Notes: a model not told the origin generated them from the sequence alone. A stretch of 38,866 nucleotides of DNA from Thermoplasmatales archaeon ex4484_6 (GCA_002254385.1 NJDO01000013.1:1-38866), one strand, 5' to 3'. Shown: positions 8,101 through 15,631, counted from the first letter of the stretch. A program made the numbers and translations.

Positions 8101-8692
8101 GCAGGGTCAGACAGGTTACACGGAGACAGGTCTCGTGATGGATGAGGCATTCGGGAACCTTCATTCCATGGGTTTCTCCGCGGGTTCGTGTCTCATCGCG
8201 AACACCTATCTCCATCTGATGATGGTAAGGCACGGGTCGATATTCCAGGTCATAGATCCATGGCTTACGTCCTGGTATTCGGCTTTCGCCATGGATATGT
8301 TCGTTAGGGACATCTATTACGGGCATACCGTAGGTGATGCGTACGAGAGAGGCATATCCCATGTGGGGATAGAATATCTCATCGACGGCTGGTGGTGGGA
8401 TATATTCGAGAACCTGGTCTATTACGGTGACCCGGATCTCACGGTATTCTCACCGGTGCATCGGTGGGAGGAGCCCGATCACCTCGAGAAGGGTGCTGTC
8501 ATAGACGGCCATTCTCCCTACGGAGCCGGGGATCACCCCAGGGCCGTGGGGAATGGACTGATATGGGACATAGCGGCCCTTCTTGCCCTCTCCGGTCTCG
8601 TGGCCGCAGGTGTCTATGTTGCCATCAGATACCGCAGGGGTCAGCCCATACCTCTTCTCAATAGGATAGTGGGCAGGAAGCAGGGAGCCTGA
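5198..8692 (+). CDS. Large membrane-anchored peptidase C25 (gingipain)-like surface protein
   Basis: The 1164-residue protein has an N-terminal signal peptide (KKALLMVVTGMFLVAPLL, probable cleavage after VNA). A long extracellular region follows, then one C-terminal membrane helix (IAALLALSGLVAAGVYVAI) and a short basic cytoplasmic tail. The last third resembles peptidase C25: a His in MHGGHTN (His882/His885), a Cys in FSAGSCLIA (Cys998) about 115 residues later, and the closing VYYGDPDLTVFSP motif typical of gingipain-like domains. A middle part (about 470-570, with GAANGAVIATALNAPLMFSD and GVEKVYLIDID) faintly resembles cell-wall-binding type 2 repeats. GGTGATG lies 4 nt before the ATG, and an AT-rich box is at 5117-5128. 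Peptidase activity is inferred from two candidate catalytic residues only. Confidence 0.65.
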   Translation: MSYHTVLKKALLMVVTGMFLVAPLLSGVGKVNAASRLPAGFEGVSYERMTSLNKVTLVNHDGEGILDDFSYLAEVPASAFHSGASERVFVNPVLFYEPSREVSDTERTFNPYPGVKNLMDDMMTVSGGDLDKIELVGFDGQTPGEIQSDWTASRVKHIDANDPFSLSAKVALENWEYSDKAVIAVVDADPAPFENVFTGEITGKTPNASPKSGSMTGSKEPSPVDPNTHSFTIEPDYKYITSQLTWGQSWNPLSSITERGKDPDLQLYDMQLGMVGASEKWNVLEGASEEISSYIYDSGEWQFAVTYMPTENSMVHADEEWSWNSVPRPSEVTPSQRDAWVRERMERVMKDREAKGLAPLAPFDSSVEYVIDYTLYPGVDVPQRIETPFYCRDAKFVLEWSDTSQDLGLILRGPSGAEIAVADQPASGAQQVIEVPELGEGEYQVSVINMGGSSQSTDFRISYEFKQKKDRFEGTSWAGAANGAVIATALNAPLMFSDRNGLSSSVGDALNTLGVEKVYLIDIDSHAGSGLERDIRGLRGIMQRLFGNGITVETLNDFDSLYGTVKKLTTVGGVQNRDIVFTTINPWTSWKVLEGRDTSGNPGPEVPGALFVGPAALEAAVHGAPVFVTDVHSELSCAQAWHNEFWNYAYHHSRAPPSVACMVLTAKAAYHNVIDRFGFDVKSPVDDEGKCKESIITVADQFDIGSSWDRAFVGGADSGRIMGTPVDTSVWISRSILYPKLIYANPAVNPELDEFDGMRIQGSSSTRVGGALVITEPEREEKVDFPVVQTWVSYQYKFNEQASEYWGCPYTTRTGITPWFDDSSETDPDGIDPNGRYPDLDSSEVIPHYLEKCGYGNVFTTTFEKTTENLNRGAIMWLEVMHGGHTNSGVVGWWQEEGAKEGNPWRGYEESGIPTGTETMRLRGATDDPDVVTMSKHVGLDITPGFGPQTGAGIIPERHDGVVIAIAQQGQTGYTETGLVMDEAFGNLHSMGFSAGSCLIANTYLHLMMVRHGSIFQVIDPWLTSWYSAFAMDMFVRDIYYGHTVGDAYERGISHVGIEYLIDGWWWDIFENLVYYGDPDLTVFSPVHRWEEPDHLEKGAVIDGHSPYGAGDHPRAVGNGLIWDIAALLALSGLVAAGVYVAIRYRRGQPIPLLNRIVGRKQGA

Positions 8693-8749
8693 CCAACTGC
8701 TAATCGGAGGGCATTGAGGGTCCCCGTCGGGACACAGCTCGTGCCATAT

Positions 8750-8772
8750 GAGGGGGCCCTTGGGGCTCCCTC
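8750..8772 (+). terminator. Hairpin terminator candidate after the C25-like gene
   Basis: A 23-nt sequence folds into a 10-bp hairpin (GAGGGGGCCC pairing with GGGCTCCCTC, one G-U pair) and is followed by GCGTTCTTTT. It lies 57 bp after the stop of the C25-like gene and before the TATA-like region (TAGATATTTG, around 8803) of the next gene, as expected for a transcription end. Archaeal termination depends mainly on T-tracts, so the hairpin itself may be secondary. Confidence 0.5.
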
Positions 8773-8870
8773 GCGTTCTTTTCCCCTCGATGTTTGGGTT
8801 AGATATTTGTAATGTACTCGCATATCCTGTCCCGGATCGGGCCCGAGGGTCCGGGAGATGGGGGGCACAC

Positions 8871-9488
8871 ATGATCGTGACCAATCTGGACCACATCCCA
8901 GATAGAGAGGTGATTGCTGTTCTGGGGATGGTCAATGGTTTCTCCGCGGGGGAGAAGAAGGATGAAGATTACCCCGCCTTTGTGAACGGTCTCTTTGAAG
9001 AGGCGGAGAGGGCTCTTCTCGAGAAGGCGGAGGGATTGGGTGCGGATGCGATCCTCGGCGTTAGTGCTGCCGTGATGGCACCGTCCGGGAAGGTCAGGGA
9101 GGTTCTGCTGCTGGGAACCGCGGTCGTCCTCGGAGGGTCCTCGGAGGAGCCCGGACACGATATATCGCTGTCGGTGGGCGGCAACAGACTGCCATGGTCC
9201 CAGCCTCCGGCAACCCCCACTTCCGATGTGGTGAGGATGATACGCCAGAAAGGACGGGCCGAAAGGGACAGGGGCCGGAAAAGAAAGGACATCTACGATC
9301 TGGCGGACGAGATCGGCATATCCTACGACAGGGCAAAGATCCTTGTGGACAGCGGTTTCGAGAACATCGATGATATCGCGAACGCCTCGACAAGGGACCT
9401 TTCGGTACTGGAAGGGATCAATCCGACCCAGGCAAGAATACTGAAGCGAAGGGCCCAGGAAATCCTTGAAATGGAGAGGGAGCTCTGA
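8871..9488 (+). CDS. UPF0145/YbjQ-like protein fused to a helix-hairpin-helix domain
   Basis: The 205-residue protein joins two parts. Residues 1-95 resemble the UPF0145 (YbjQ) family: an opening MIVTNLDHIPDREVIAVLG, then LLEKAEGLGADAILGV, then a final strand VLLLGTAVVL. After a Pro/Ser-rich linker and a basic stretch (about 115-145), residues 150-205 form a HhH-type region with ILVDSGFENIDDIAN and LEGINPTQARILKRRA. HhH motifs usually bind DNA non-specifically or mediate protein contacts. An in-frame ATG-free extension upstream is open, but MIVTN matches the family N-terminus and has GGGGGG 5 nt upstream, so that ATG was chosen. The stop overlaps the start of the prepilin peptidase gene (TGATG), so the two are translationally linked. 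Confidence 0.7.
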   Translation: MIVTNLDHIPDREVIAVLGMVNGFSAGEKKDEDYPAFVNGLFEEAERALLEKAEGLGADAILGVSAAVMAPSGKVREVLLLGTAVVLGGSSEEPGHDISLSVGGNRLPWSQPPATPTSDVVRMIRQKGRAERDRGRKRKDIYDLADEIGISYDRAKILVDSGFENIDDIANASTRDLSVLEGINPTQARILKRRAQEILEMEREL

Positions 9489-10414
9489 TGGACCAGATCC
9501 AGATGGTGTTCACGGCCAGGGTCCTGATAGTCGGAATGGGTCTTCTGGCGGGGTCCGTCATGGATATCAGGACAAGAAGAATAAAAGACAGCGTCTGGAT
9601 GTTGATGATGTTCTCCGGTCTCCCGCTGCTTGGATTCGAGATGTGGCTCAAAGGAGGAGACTCGTCCTGGATCTCTCTTCTCTCCCTCCTTCTGCCGCTC
9701 ATGGGGTTCCTGTTCGTACTCTTCGGATATCCCGAACCCGGAGAGGTCCTCAGGGGCAGTGCGGCGGATATATCCTTTCTGGTGATCTACTCGGCATGCA
9801 TCATTGGGTCCGTTCTCGGCTTCGTCAGGGGAGATCCCGCTCTGACATATCCAGTGGCATTCTCCTCATTGTTCATGTTGATATATTTCGGTCTCTATCA
9901 TGTTCCGGTAGGTGGTACAAGGATCATTCACGGCGGAGCGGACCTGAAATGCCTGCTGGTGCTCGCCGCTCTCTTCCCGTGGTACGGGAGCGATCTTCCC
10001 TTTGCTCTGGGCCCCTTCTACCGGATATTGTCCGGAAATACCCTTCTGGCCTGGATATTCCCCATACATCTGTCCGTGCTGTTCAACGGTGCGTTCATCA
10101 CGACAGTCCTTCTGCTCGTGATTCTCCCCGTCATGAATCTGATCAGAGGAGATCTGGCCTTCCCGAGGATCTTCACATCCTATCGAACGGATGTCAGGGG
10201 AATGAACGGGAAGCATGTATGGGTGTATGTGGAAAGGAACGGGAAGAGGGAAAAGGTCGAACCGACGAGGAAGCTGGAGTCAAGGCTGCTGGGTGAAGGC
10301 ACGAAAAGGGTCTGGGTAACCCCGAAGATCCCCTTCATATTCTCCCTGTTCCTTGGATTTATGGTACAGATGACCGCAGGCAACCTTGTTGCACTGATAT
10401 TTCTTGCAATATAG
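9488..10414 (+). CDS. Archaeal prepilin/preflagellin peptidase (A24 aspartic protease)
   Basis: An integral-membrane aspartic protease expected to cleave class-III signal peptides of archaeal pilins or archaellins at the cytoplasmic face. The 308-residue protein has about eight hydrophobic helices. The first catalytic Asp sits in SVMDIRTRRIKD, right after helix 1, and the second in the GGADLKCLL motif, the family's GxGD-type site. The C-terminal part (about 225-290) is a soluble basic region (NGKHVWVYVERNGKREK), longer than in minimal family members. It overlaps the preceding gene by 1 nt (TGATG). Its substrates are not encoded in this window. Confidence 0.85.
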   Translation: MDQIQMVFTARVLIVGMGLLAGSVMDIRTRRIKDSVWMLMMFSGLPLLGFEMWLKGGDSSWISLLSLLLPLMGFLFVLFGYPEPGEVLRGSAADISFLVIYSACIIGSVLGFVRGDPALTYPVAFSSLFMLIYFGLYHVPVGGTRIIHGGADLKCLLVLAALFPWYGSDLPFALGPFYRILSGNTLLAWIFPIHLSVLFNGAFITTVLLLVILPVMNLIRGDLAFPRIFTSYRTDVRGMNGKHVWVYVERNGKREKVEPTRKLESRLLGEGTKRVWVTPKIPFIFSLFLGFMVQMTAGNLVALIFLAI

Positions 10415-10501
10415 ATCCACTCATCGAAGGGACATCCGACATGGACCATTCCGATATCGGTATCCGGAGGTCCGGAGATATCCGCCATTCCTCACTTCGG
10501 T

Positions 10502-10939
10502 TCAGATGACTCCGGTCTTGTGCAGTGCTTCATGATAATCCTTGGGTGAGAAATATCCAAGGAATGTACCGTCGGAATCCTTGACAACCACCGCGTAAGG
10601 GGCGTAACTGGAGATCTTCAGCAGCACCTCGGAGATGGGATCGTCAACACCGATTTCCATGATATTCGTGTTCATTATTTCGTCCCCGGATGCCACGAGA
10701 AGGTCGATACCCTTCACCGTGGCGATAAGGAACTCCCTTGCCGTCACCGCTCCAACTGGAACATTGTTCTCGTTGAGAAGGAAGATGGCCCCTCTGGGCA
10801 CCTCCATCAATCTCTTTGCCAGTTCCCTGCAGGGCATTCCCTTTTCAACAGAAATGAATTCATCAGTGATCGTGAAGTCCCTGATGGACATTTTCTCAAG
10901 ACCGGAGACCTCTTCCTTTTCTGTCTCGTCATCGACCAT
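10502..10939 (-). CDS. CBS-domain pair protein
   Basis: The 145-residue protein consists of two tandem CBS motifs (about 20-75 and 85-140) after a short acidic N-terminus. The first contains RGAIFLLNENNVPVGAVTAREFL and the second APYAVVVKDSDGTFLGYFSPKDY; both end in the family's 'G.(v/y)..kD' pattern. CBS pairs bind adenosine nucleotides and usually act as regulatory modules; the partner cannot be told here. On the minus strand a TATA-like GTTTTATATTCC lies about 25-35 bp before the ATG, so the mRNA may be leaderless or nearly so. It is convergent with the prepilin peptidase gene, 87 bp away. Confidence 0.85.
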   Translation of the reverse strand: MVDDETEKEEVSGLEKMSIRDFTITDEFISVEKGMPCRELAKRLMEVPRGAIFLLNENNVPVGAVTAREFLIATVKGIDLLVASGDEIMNTNIMEIGVDDPISEVLLKISSYAPYAVVVKDSDGTFLGYFSPKDYHEALHKTGVI

Positions 10940-11047
10940 TAGTATCCCCCGATGGTCAAGGGATTGATGGAATATAAAACTTTGATGTTGAAAACTTCCC
11001 CGATCCCGGTTTTCGGGCGATATTCGAACCGCAGTGGAAAATCGGAA

Positions 11048-11066
11048 GCACCAAAGACTATATAGA
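11048..11066 (+). promoter_or_regulatory. Promoter of the SRP RNA gene
   Basis: A BRE-like purine-rich stretch leads into CTATATAG (11058-11065). The box centre lies about 27 bp before the predicted 5' end of the SRP RNA (11089), exactly the archaeal TATA-to-start distance. This supports both the box and the RNA end. Confidence 0.75.
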
Positions 11067-11088
11067 GGCGATATCCTTCACGGAATTC

Positions 11089-11412
11089 GCCAGGCTTGGT
11101 CGGGGAGCTAGGCCCTCCCTCTTGCTTTCAGCAAGCCGCAGAATGGTCTACAGCGGGACGACAGGCCGGGGGCGGCACAACCAGTACACCATCGGTCCAA
11201 GGGACGACGATGAAGTAACGTCCTACGGGGTTGGAAGTGATGTTCGGGGCGGCCGGAGGGTCGCTTCGCCATCTTGACTACGGGGACCGGGTCAGGCCCG
11301 GAAGGGAGCAGCCTAACCGTAGATTCTCAACGCTCGTTGGGAGCCGGGATGGAGGAGTCCCGAGGATCCACCGGTGGCGGACCAGGGTGTCCACTCCGGT
11401 CGGCCTGGCAAC
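11089..11412 (+). ncRNA. ffs: Signal recognition particle 7S RNA
   Basis: RNA scaffold of the signal recognition particle, which pairs with SRP19 and SRP54 to target membrane and secreted proteins. The diagnostic helix 8 segment is at about 11291-11314: GTCAGG, then GGAAGGGAGCAGCC. A GAAG (GNAR) tetraloop near 11212, closed by GGACG/CGTCC, fits helix 6. The ends are set by GCCAGGC (11089-11095) pairing with GCCTGGC (11403-11409), giving about 320 nt, the usual archaeal size. The 3' end may extend a few bases. It has its own TATA box and is followed 20 bp later by the HAD phosphatase gene. Confidence 0.93.
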
Positions 11413-11432
11413 CTTTGCGGTAGTGGTGCTCA

Positions 11433-12101
11433 ATGGTCCGACACCGTCCCCTGGTCGCTTTCGATATGGACGGCGTCCTTGTTCTTCAGAGGAGTTCATG
11501 GAGGATAATCCACCGGGAGCTTGGTACCGATAACGAGGATTCATTCACGGCGTACATGAAGGGAGAGATAGATGACAGGGAGTTCATGCGCAGGGATATC
11601 GGAAAATGGCTCTCTGTCAATCCCGGCCTGGACCGGTCCTGGATGATGAATGTATATGCGGGAGTGGAAAGGACCCCCGGGCTGAAAGAGGTGTTCTCGG
11701 AACTTCGACGGTCCGGTATCGACATCGTGATAATCAGCGGGGGGATGGACCTTCTTGCGAATGAATTATCGAGGGAGACCGTTGCCTGCCCGTCACTGGC
11801 GAACGGGGTCGAGTTCGATGAGAGAGGCAGACCCACCGGGGAAGGCATCCTCAGGGTCCCGCTGAGGGACAAGGGTTCGGTTCTGAGGGACCACGTTGAA
11901 CGCGGAGGCTACGACGGCCCGGTGATCACGGTGGGGGATTCCATTGTGGATCTTACAATGTTCGATATTTCGGACCTTTCCATCGCCTTCAGGCCCGAGG
12001 CCCCGTCTGTCTCTTCCGGGGCTGACATATCCATCCGGGAACCGGACCTGCGTCCAGTGTTGAATGTGATATTCAGCTTCCTCGGGAAAGATTTTCAATA
12101 A
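11433..12101 (+). CDS. HAD-family phosphatase, phosphoserine phosphatase-like
   Basis: The 222-residue protein carries all HAD motifs: FDMDGVLV at residues 10-17 (nucleophile and acid/base Asp), IIISGG-type motif II (DIVIISGGMDLLA), a conserved Lys in LRDKGSVL and motif IV GDSIVDLTMF. A small helical cap between motifs I and II (about 20-75) is like that of SerB-type enzymes. SerB makes serine from phosphoserine, but the substrate cannot be fixed from sequence alone. The ATG lies about 20 bp after the SRP RNA with GGTG 4 nt upstream and no separate TATA box visible, so it may be read from the SRP RNA promoter. Confidence 0.75.
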   Translation: MVRHRPLVAFDMDGVLVLQRSSWRIIHRELGTDNEDSFTAYMKGEIDDREFMRRDIGKWLSVNPGLDRSWMMNVYAGVERTPGLKEVFSELRRSGIDIVIISGGMDLLANELSRETVACPSLANGVEFDERGRPTGEGILRVPLRDKGSVLRDHVERGGYDGPVITVGDSIVDLTMFDISDLSIAFRPEAPSVSSGADISIREPDLRPVLNVIFSFLGKDFQ

Positions 12102-12129
12102 CCTTTTATCACGGGTTTGATATACCCCC

Positions 12130-12570
12130 ATGGTTTTCAAGCCCCTTCCGGGGAATCCGGTGAGGCCCATGGTTTCGCAGAAAGATGAACCTAGCAATGA
12201 GATCATCAGATCCATCATGGAGATGCTGAACGAGAAGTTCACTGACGAGAAATGTGTGACCGTTCAGCGAATATTCGACAAGTTCGCGACCAGACTGGTC
12301 AAGGGACGCGATATCACTCTCTACCTGTACAATATTGGGATCCTGACCCCAAGACGTGAGAACGAAACCCCCAAGGATGCCAATCTCTGGAAGATAGACA
12401 TGGCAAGGGTGAGGGATTTCCTGGAGAATGACGGTGCGCTTCTGGATTACAGGTGCCCGTTGTGCGGTTCCCGAACGATATCCAAGAACTACAACAGCTA
12501 CAGATGCACAAAATGCCTGTTCAAGGGGGACCTTCCCGATAAACCCTATTCGAGAATCAGGAAGAGCTGA
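12130..12570 (+). CDS. Uncharacterised protein with C-terminal zinc ribbon
   Basis: I do not recognise the family. The 146-residue protein has a helical N-terminal two thirds with a winged-helix feel (IIRSIMEMLNEKF, then VQRIFDKFATRLVKGRDITLYLYNIGIL). It ends in a zinc ribbon, YRCPLCGSRTISKNYNSYRC-TKC (Cys pairs 16 residues apart). This could be a small DNA- or RNA-binding regulator, but that is inference. An AT-rich CTTTTATC box (12102-12109) about 25 bp before the ATG suggests a nearly leaderless mRNA. A second in-frame ATG lies 13 codons downstream. Confidence 0.65.
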   Translation: MVFKPLPGNPVRPMVSQKDEPSNEIIRSIMEMLNEKFTDEKCVTVQRIFDKFATRLVKGRDITLYLYNIGILTPRRENETPKDANLWKIDMARVRDFLENDGALLDYRCPLCGSRTISKNYNSYRCTKCLFKGDLPDKPYSRIRKS

Positions 12571-12575
12571 GGACT

Positions 12576-13034
12576 TCAGCTGTCATCGTTCTTTTCCAGA
12601 TCATAGTATTTCCTGCGGAACCTCTTCCAGAAATCCTCTGCCCTGGGCTCCTCTATACCGATTCCGAACGGGTGTTTGGATCTCTCCTCCATTTCCCATA
12701 TCTTCTCCGTCTCGCCCCTGTCCATCCATATTCCCTTGCAGACTGGACAGTGGTCCACATAGACATCGAACACCTCATGTGTGGTCATCCGCTCCCTGCA
12801 TTGGGGACACAGCATCCCTTCACCACGGATCTTCCCCGTGATCTCTATCAGGAGCTCTGTCGAGCCGTCTCCCATGAGTTCATCAAGCTCGCTCTTGTCG
12901 AACCATATACCTTCGCAGGTGGGACACGTATCAAGCTTTAACCCGCCTCTCTCCACTATATACAGGTTCCTGTTGCATCTCGGACAGATCTTCCGACCAG
13001 GTATGCCCCGGATATCCGATTCCTTCTCGTCCAT
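12576..13034 (-). CDS. Zinc-ribbon protein with two zf-TFIIB-type domains
   Basis: The 152-residue protein has two copies of the zf-TFIIB-like ribbon. The first (about residues 17-55) reads CPRC ... CPTCEGIWFDKSELDEL; the second (about 75-115) reads CPQC ... CPVCKGIWMDRGETEKI. A basic, aromatic C-terminus follows (FWKRFRRKYYDLEKN). The 'CPxCxGIWxDxxE' signature is typical of this family, whose function is generally unknown. The frame is open for 17 further codons, but the internal ATG at 13034 has GGTGA 5 nt upstream and begins a natural N-terminus, so it is preferred. It is convergent with the preceding zinc-ribbon gene. Confidence 0.75.
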   Translation of the reverse strand: MDEKESDIRGIPGRKICPRCNRNLYIVERGGLKLDTCPTCEGIWFDKSELDELMGDGSTELLIEITGKIRGEGMLCPQCRERMTTHEVFDVYVDHCPVCKGIWMDRGETEKIWEMEERSKHPFGIGIEEPRAEDFWKRFRRKYYDLEKNDDS

Positions 13035-13113
13035 CCCCGTCACCGGCAAGTGAACCACCCCATGATTAGAAATACCTTTTGACAATGAAACACGAATTCA
13101 TGGGAGGCAATCT

Positions 13114-13809
13114 TCAAATGGCGGGTCCCACCCGGAAGCTTCCATTCTTGTGGTCCAGGGCAAACATCGAGGTATTGTGGTCCATTCCCCTCAGCTTGAT
13201 GCATCTTATCCTTCTCTGAAGGTCCACCTCACCCACGGGGCTGAGGGTGAGCTGGAATACCCCGTCCGCCAGAAACTCTTCCTCTCCGTAATCCATATCG
13301 AGCGATTTCTTCTCCGAGATCATGATTGTTGTCGTTCCAAGGCCTCTGAGCCATTCGAACAGTTCGAACAGGAACTTCCGCCTGTTCTTCTCCTCCGATA
13401 GTATTTCCAGCACGGGCAGGGAATCAATGACGAGGAGCTCGGCCTTCCGCTTCTCCACCAGATATTCCACGTAGGACCGGAGGGCGTGCATCCAGTCGTT
13501 CTCGGTCGAGAACTTCTCCGCTGCAGCCCTTATCCTGCCCACATCGGACACTATCATGTTCTTCTGGACCCTCTCATCCATTGGTCTTTCCATCCTCTCC
13601 TGCTGCGAGAGCAGGCTCTTCATGGATTGTTCGAGCAGGAGGAATATACCCATGGTGTTCTTGGTGATGGCCGCATTGTAAAGCATGGAATAGGCCACCG
13701 AGGACTTGTATGTGCCCGGCGTTCCGGACAGAAGGATGATGGAACCTTTCGGGATCCCCCCTCCTATCTCCTCGTCAAGGCCCTTGATGGATGTGGCAAT
13801 GAGCTCCAT
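13114..13809 (-). CDS. RecA-superfamily ATPase, KaiC/RadA-like single domain
   Basis: The 231-residue protein begins MELIATSIKGLDEEIGGGIP, the normal opening of archaeal KaiC-like ATPases. It has Walker A GTPGTYKSS (29-37) and Walker B LLVIDSLP, followed by an RRKFLFELFEWLRGLGTTTIM segment typical of the family. A near-C-terminal 'RRIRCIKLRGMDHNTS' strand corresponds to the family's 'KmRgt.H' motif. Such proteins are common in archaea and have been linked to signalling and motility, but the role here is unknown. The ATG at 13809 has GGGGAG 8 nt upstream and is preferred to one 7 codons earlier. It lies 28 bp after the secreted protein gene upstream and is probably co-transcribed with it. Confidence 0.82.
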   Translation of the reverse strand: MELIATSIKGLDEEIGGGIPKGSIILLSGTPGTYKSSVAYSMLYNAAITKNTMGIFLLLEQSMKSLLSQQERMERPMDERVQKNMIVSDVGRIRAAAEKFSTENDWMHALRSYVEYLVEKRKAELLVIDSLPVLEILSEEKNRRKFLFELFEWLRGLGTTTIMISEKKSLDMDYGEEEFLADGVFQLTLSPVGEVDLQRRIRCIKLRGMDHNTSMFALDHKNGSFRVGPAI

Positions 13810-13837
13810 TTCCAGGTCTCCCCGTATCATTTTGGAA

Positions 13838-15397
13838 TCAGTATCTTCTCCTTCTGATAACGTATCCCGCGATGAACACTCCCGCTATCAGAAGCATGAT
13901 CACGGCCGAAGCTGCGACGACCTCGGGGAGAATGCTGTCCGCCCCGCTCCTGCTGTCCTTGCTGGAAGAGGAGCTGTCCTTCACGTCGGATGAATTCTTG
14001 ACGTCCCTTTCACCGTCCGATGAACCCACATCCCCTCTGTCGTTTCCATCCATGTTCTCCCCCCTCTTCCCGCCGATCCTTTCCCGTTCCCCGGGACTAT
14101 TCGGCTCATCAGGGTAGTAGGGCGGATATTCATCGTCTGCCCAATCCTCATCCGGGTATGGCGGATATTCATCATCGGGCCAGTCTCCCTCCGGGAAAGG
14201 TGGGACCTCACCTCCCATGTAACCCATTTTCTCCATTATCATCGAAAGGAGGAAAATGAGTTCCTTCATTGGTGCGTTCAGATCGAACAAAATGGATTCG
14301 AAATTGCCGTCACTATCCCTATCCGTCATCTCGAGGGTGAGGTCGGGAATGTCGTCATCTCCGGTGTCGGCGATAACGATTATCTTCTCGGGTTTTCCGT
14401 CGCTGTCCTCATCCACGTATTCCATGTGTATCTTGACCCTTTTCGGCTCCCGGTTCTCCATCCACGGCAGTTCCACGGCGATCCTCACATCCGGTCTTTC
14501 CGGCGTGAGAGCAGCTCTTGTCTCGAACGGTTCGAAGCCCTCTGCAAGGACCCGGACGAAGTAAGCACCCAGCGGGAGCCTCATCCTGAAGCTCCCGTCC
14601 CTTTCCGAGATTGTTCCGGGGGGTTCCATCCCCATAGGATCACAGCATGTTCTCTCTTCCGGCAGATCTCCCATTACCGGCCTGTCCATCGGGAATGCGA
14701 TTATCCTGGCGCCTCCGACGGGGCTGCCTTCCGTGTCGGTGACGATTCCGGACAGAGAGCCGAACTGAATGTCCCCGTCCTCCCTCTCGAACATCAACAT
14801 CAACCTAACTGGTTCGTCTTCCGGGACCTCAACCTCACCCCTTGCGGGGGTATAACCCCTGGACTCGGCATGCCAGGAATACACTCCCGGTTCAAGGAAC
14901 AGCTCGAAGTTCCCGTTCCTTCCCGTTTCCACTCTGGCCGCAGTCCTGTCACCGATGTGAAAGGATATGATACCGGAAACGGGCATCCCCTCTTCCCCCA
15001 CCATCATGCCGAACACATTCGGCTCCGGTACATCGTTTGCAGGATCAAGGGGTATGCCTATCTCCAGGGGTCTGTCATCGGGGACGAGAAGTTCATCCCT
15101 CTTGTCCTGGTATCCCCCGGCCGAGACCTCGATAAGGACCCTGCCCGGTCTCACATGTACCTTGAAAGCCCCTTCCCTGTCCGTCTCCACGGTGACCATC
15201 CAGCTCTCTTCAGGACCTCCGTGCAGCGTTATCACGGCATGAACCGGTTCCCTGTTTCCGGAATCGAACACCTTCCCGAAAAGATTTGGTTCTCCCTCCC
15301 TCTCGGAGGGGTTCTCCTGTCCAACCACATTGGCAAGCACGACACCGAGAAGCAGAAAGCTCACGGATAGTGCCAGGATGGATTTTCTTATTGTCAT
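13838..15397 (-). CDS. Secreted, membrane-anchored protein with carboxypeptidase-regulatory-like domains
   Basis: The 519-residue protein has a signal peptide (ILALSVSFLLLGVVLANVVG) and three beta-sandwich domains of the carboxypeptidase-regulatory-like type. The domains start near NLFGKVFDSGN, NVFGMMVGEEG and SLSGIVTDTEG, each with a closing 'GxYxxxxxxxGY/F' strand. A 'DxDxDG' calcium-binding-like stretch (VDEDSDGKPEKI, DRDSDGNFESI) comes next, then tyrosine/aspartate-rich short repeats (DEYPPYPDEDW), a Ser/Asp stalk and a C-terminal membrane helix before RRRRY. It is predicted to be displayed outside the cell and anchored at the C-terminus; the ligand is unknown. The chosen ATG has GGTGA 5 nt upstream, and an AT-rich box lies near 15425-15445. 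Confidence 0.75.
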   Translation of the reverse strand: MTIRKSILALSVSFLLLGVVLANVVGQENPSEREGEPNLFGKVFDSGNREPVHAVITLHGGPEESWMVTVETDREGAFKVHVRPGRVLIEVSAGGYQDKRDELLVPDDRPLEIGIPLDPANDVPEPNVFGMMVGEEGMPVSGIISFHIGDRTAARVETGRNGNFELFLEPGVYSWHAESRGYTPARGEVEVPEDEPVRLMLMFEREDGDIQFGSLSGIVTDTEGSPVGGARIIAFPMDRPVMGDLPEERTCCDPMGMEPPGTISERDGSFRMRLPLGAYFVRVLAEGFEPFETRAALTPERPDVRIAVELPWMENREPKRVKIHMEYVDEDSDGKPEKIIVIADTGDDDIPDLTLEMTDRDSDGNFESILFDLNAPMKELIFLLSMIMEKMGYMGGEVPPFPEGDWPDDEYPPYPDEDWADDEYPPYYPDEPNSPGERERIGGKRGENMDGNDRGDVGSSDGERDVKNSSDVKDSSSSSKDSRSGADSILPEVVAASAVIMLLIAGVFIAGYVIRRRRY

Positions 15398-15615
15398 TTC
15401 TTTCACCGGGCGAATATTCGCCTTACAACTATTAATACAATTCCCCGCCCCTTCTATGCTGGATCCTTCTTTCATCCGATGGGAATTTCAAACCGTCCCG
15501 TCACATAACCTTTGAAATACTGCCAACAAGTGAAAATTGCAGGGTGTGGGGGCCATGAGTTCAATGTTCGGTGCTTTTGATCGGGCCTCGATCATAGAAA
15601 AGCACCTTTTGGTAC
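15398..15615. other. Intergenic region left of the insertion element
   Basis: The part nearest 15397 holds the promoter of the secreted protein gene. The rest is AT-richer non-coding DNA with one strong hairpin (15570-15606), and ends in TTTTGGTAC (15607-15615), the sequence that abuts the left 16-bp inverted repeat of the IS110-family element. No gene is visible. Confidence 0.6.
15570..15606 (+). repeat. Hairpin beside the left end of the insertion element
   Basis: GGTGCTTTTGATCG pairs with CGATC...AAAAGCACC: 9 bp plus 5 bp, separated on one side by an ATAG bulge, with loop GGCCT. It is followed directly by TTTT. It could be a terminator or a structured target for the element, which begins 10 nt later. 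Bases 15561-15596 match 17461-17496 at 29 of 36 positions. Confidence 0.6.
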
Positions 15616-15631
15616 GAAAATCCACCGCAAG
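15616..15631 (+). repeat. Left subterminal inverted repeat of the insertion element
   Basis: GAAAATCCACCGCAAG, an exact 16-base inverted copy of 17225-17240. It lies about 103 bp beyond the transposase stop codon. TTTGGTAC lies directly outside it. Confidence 0.85.
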
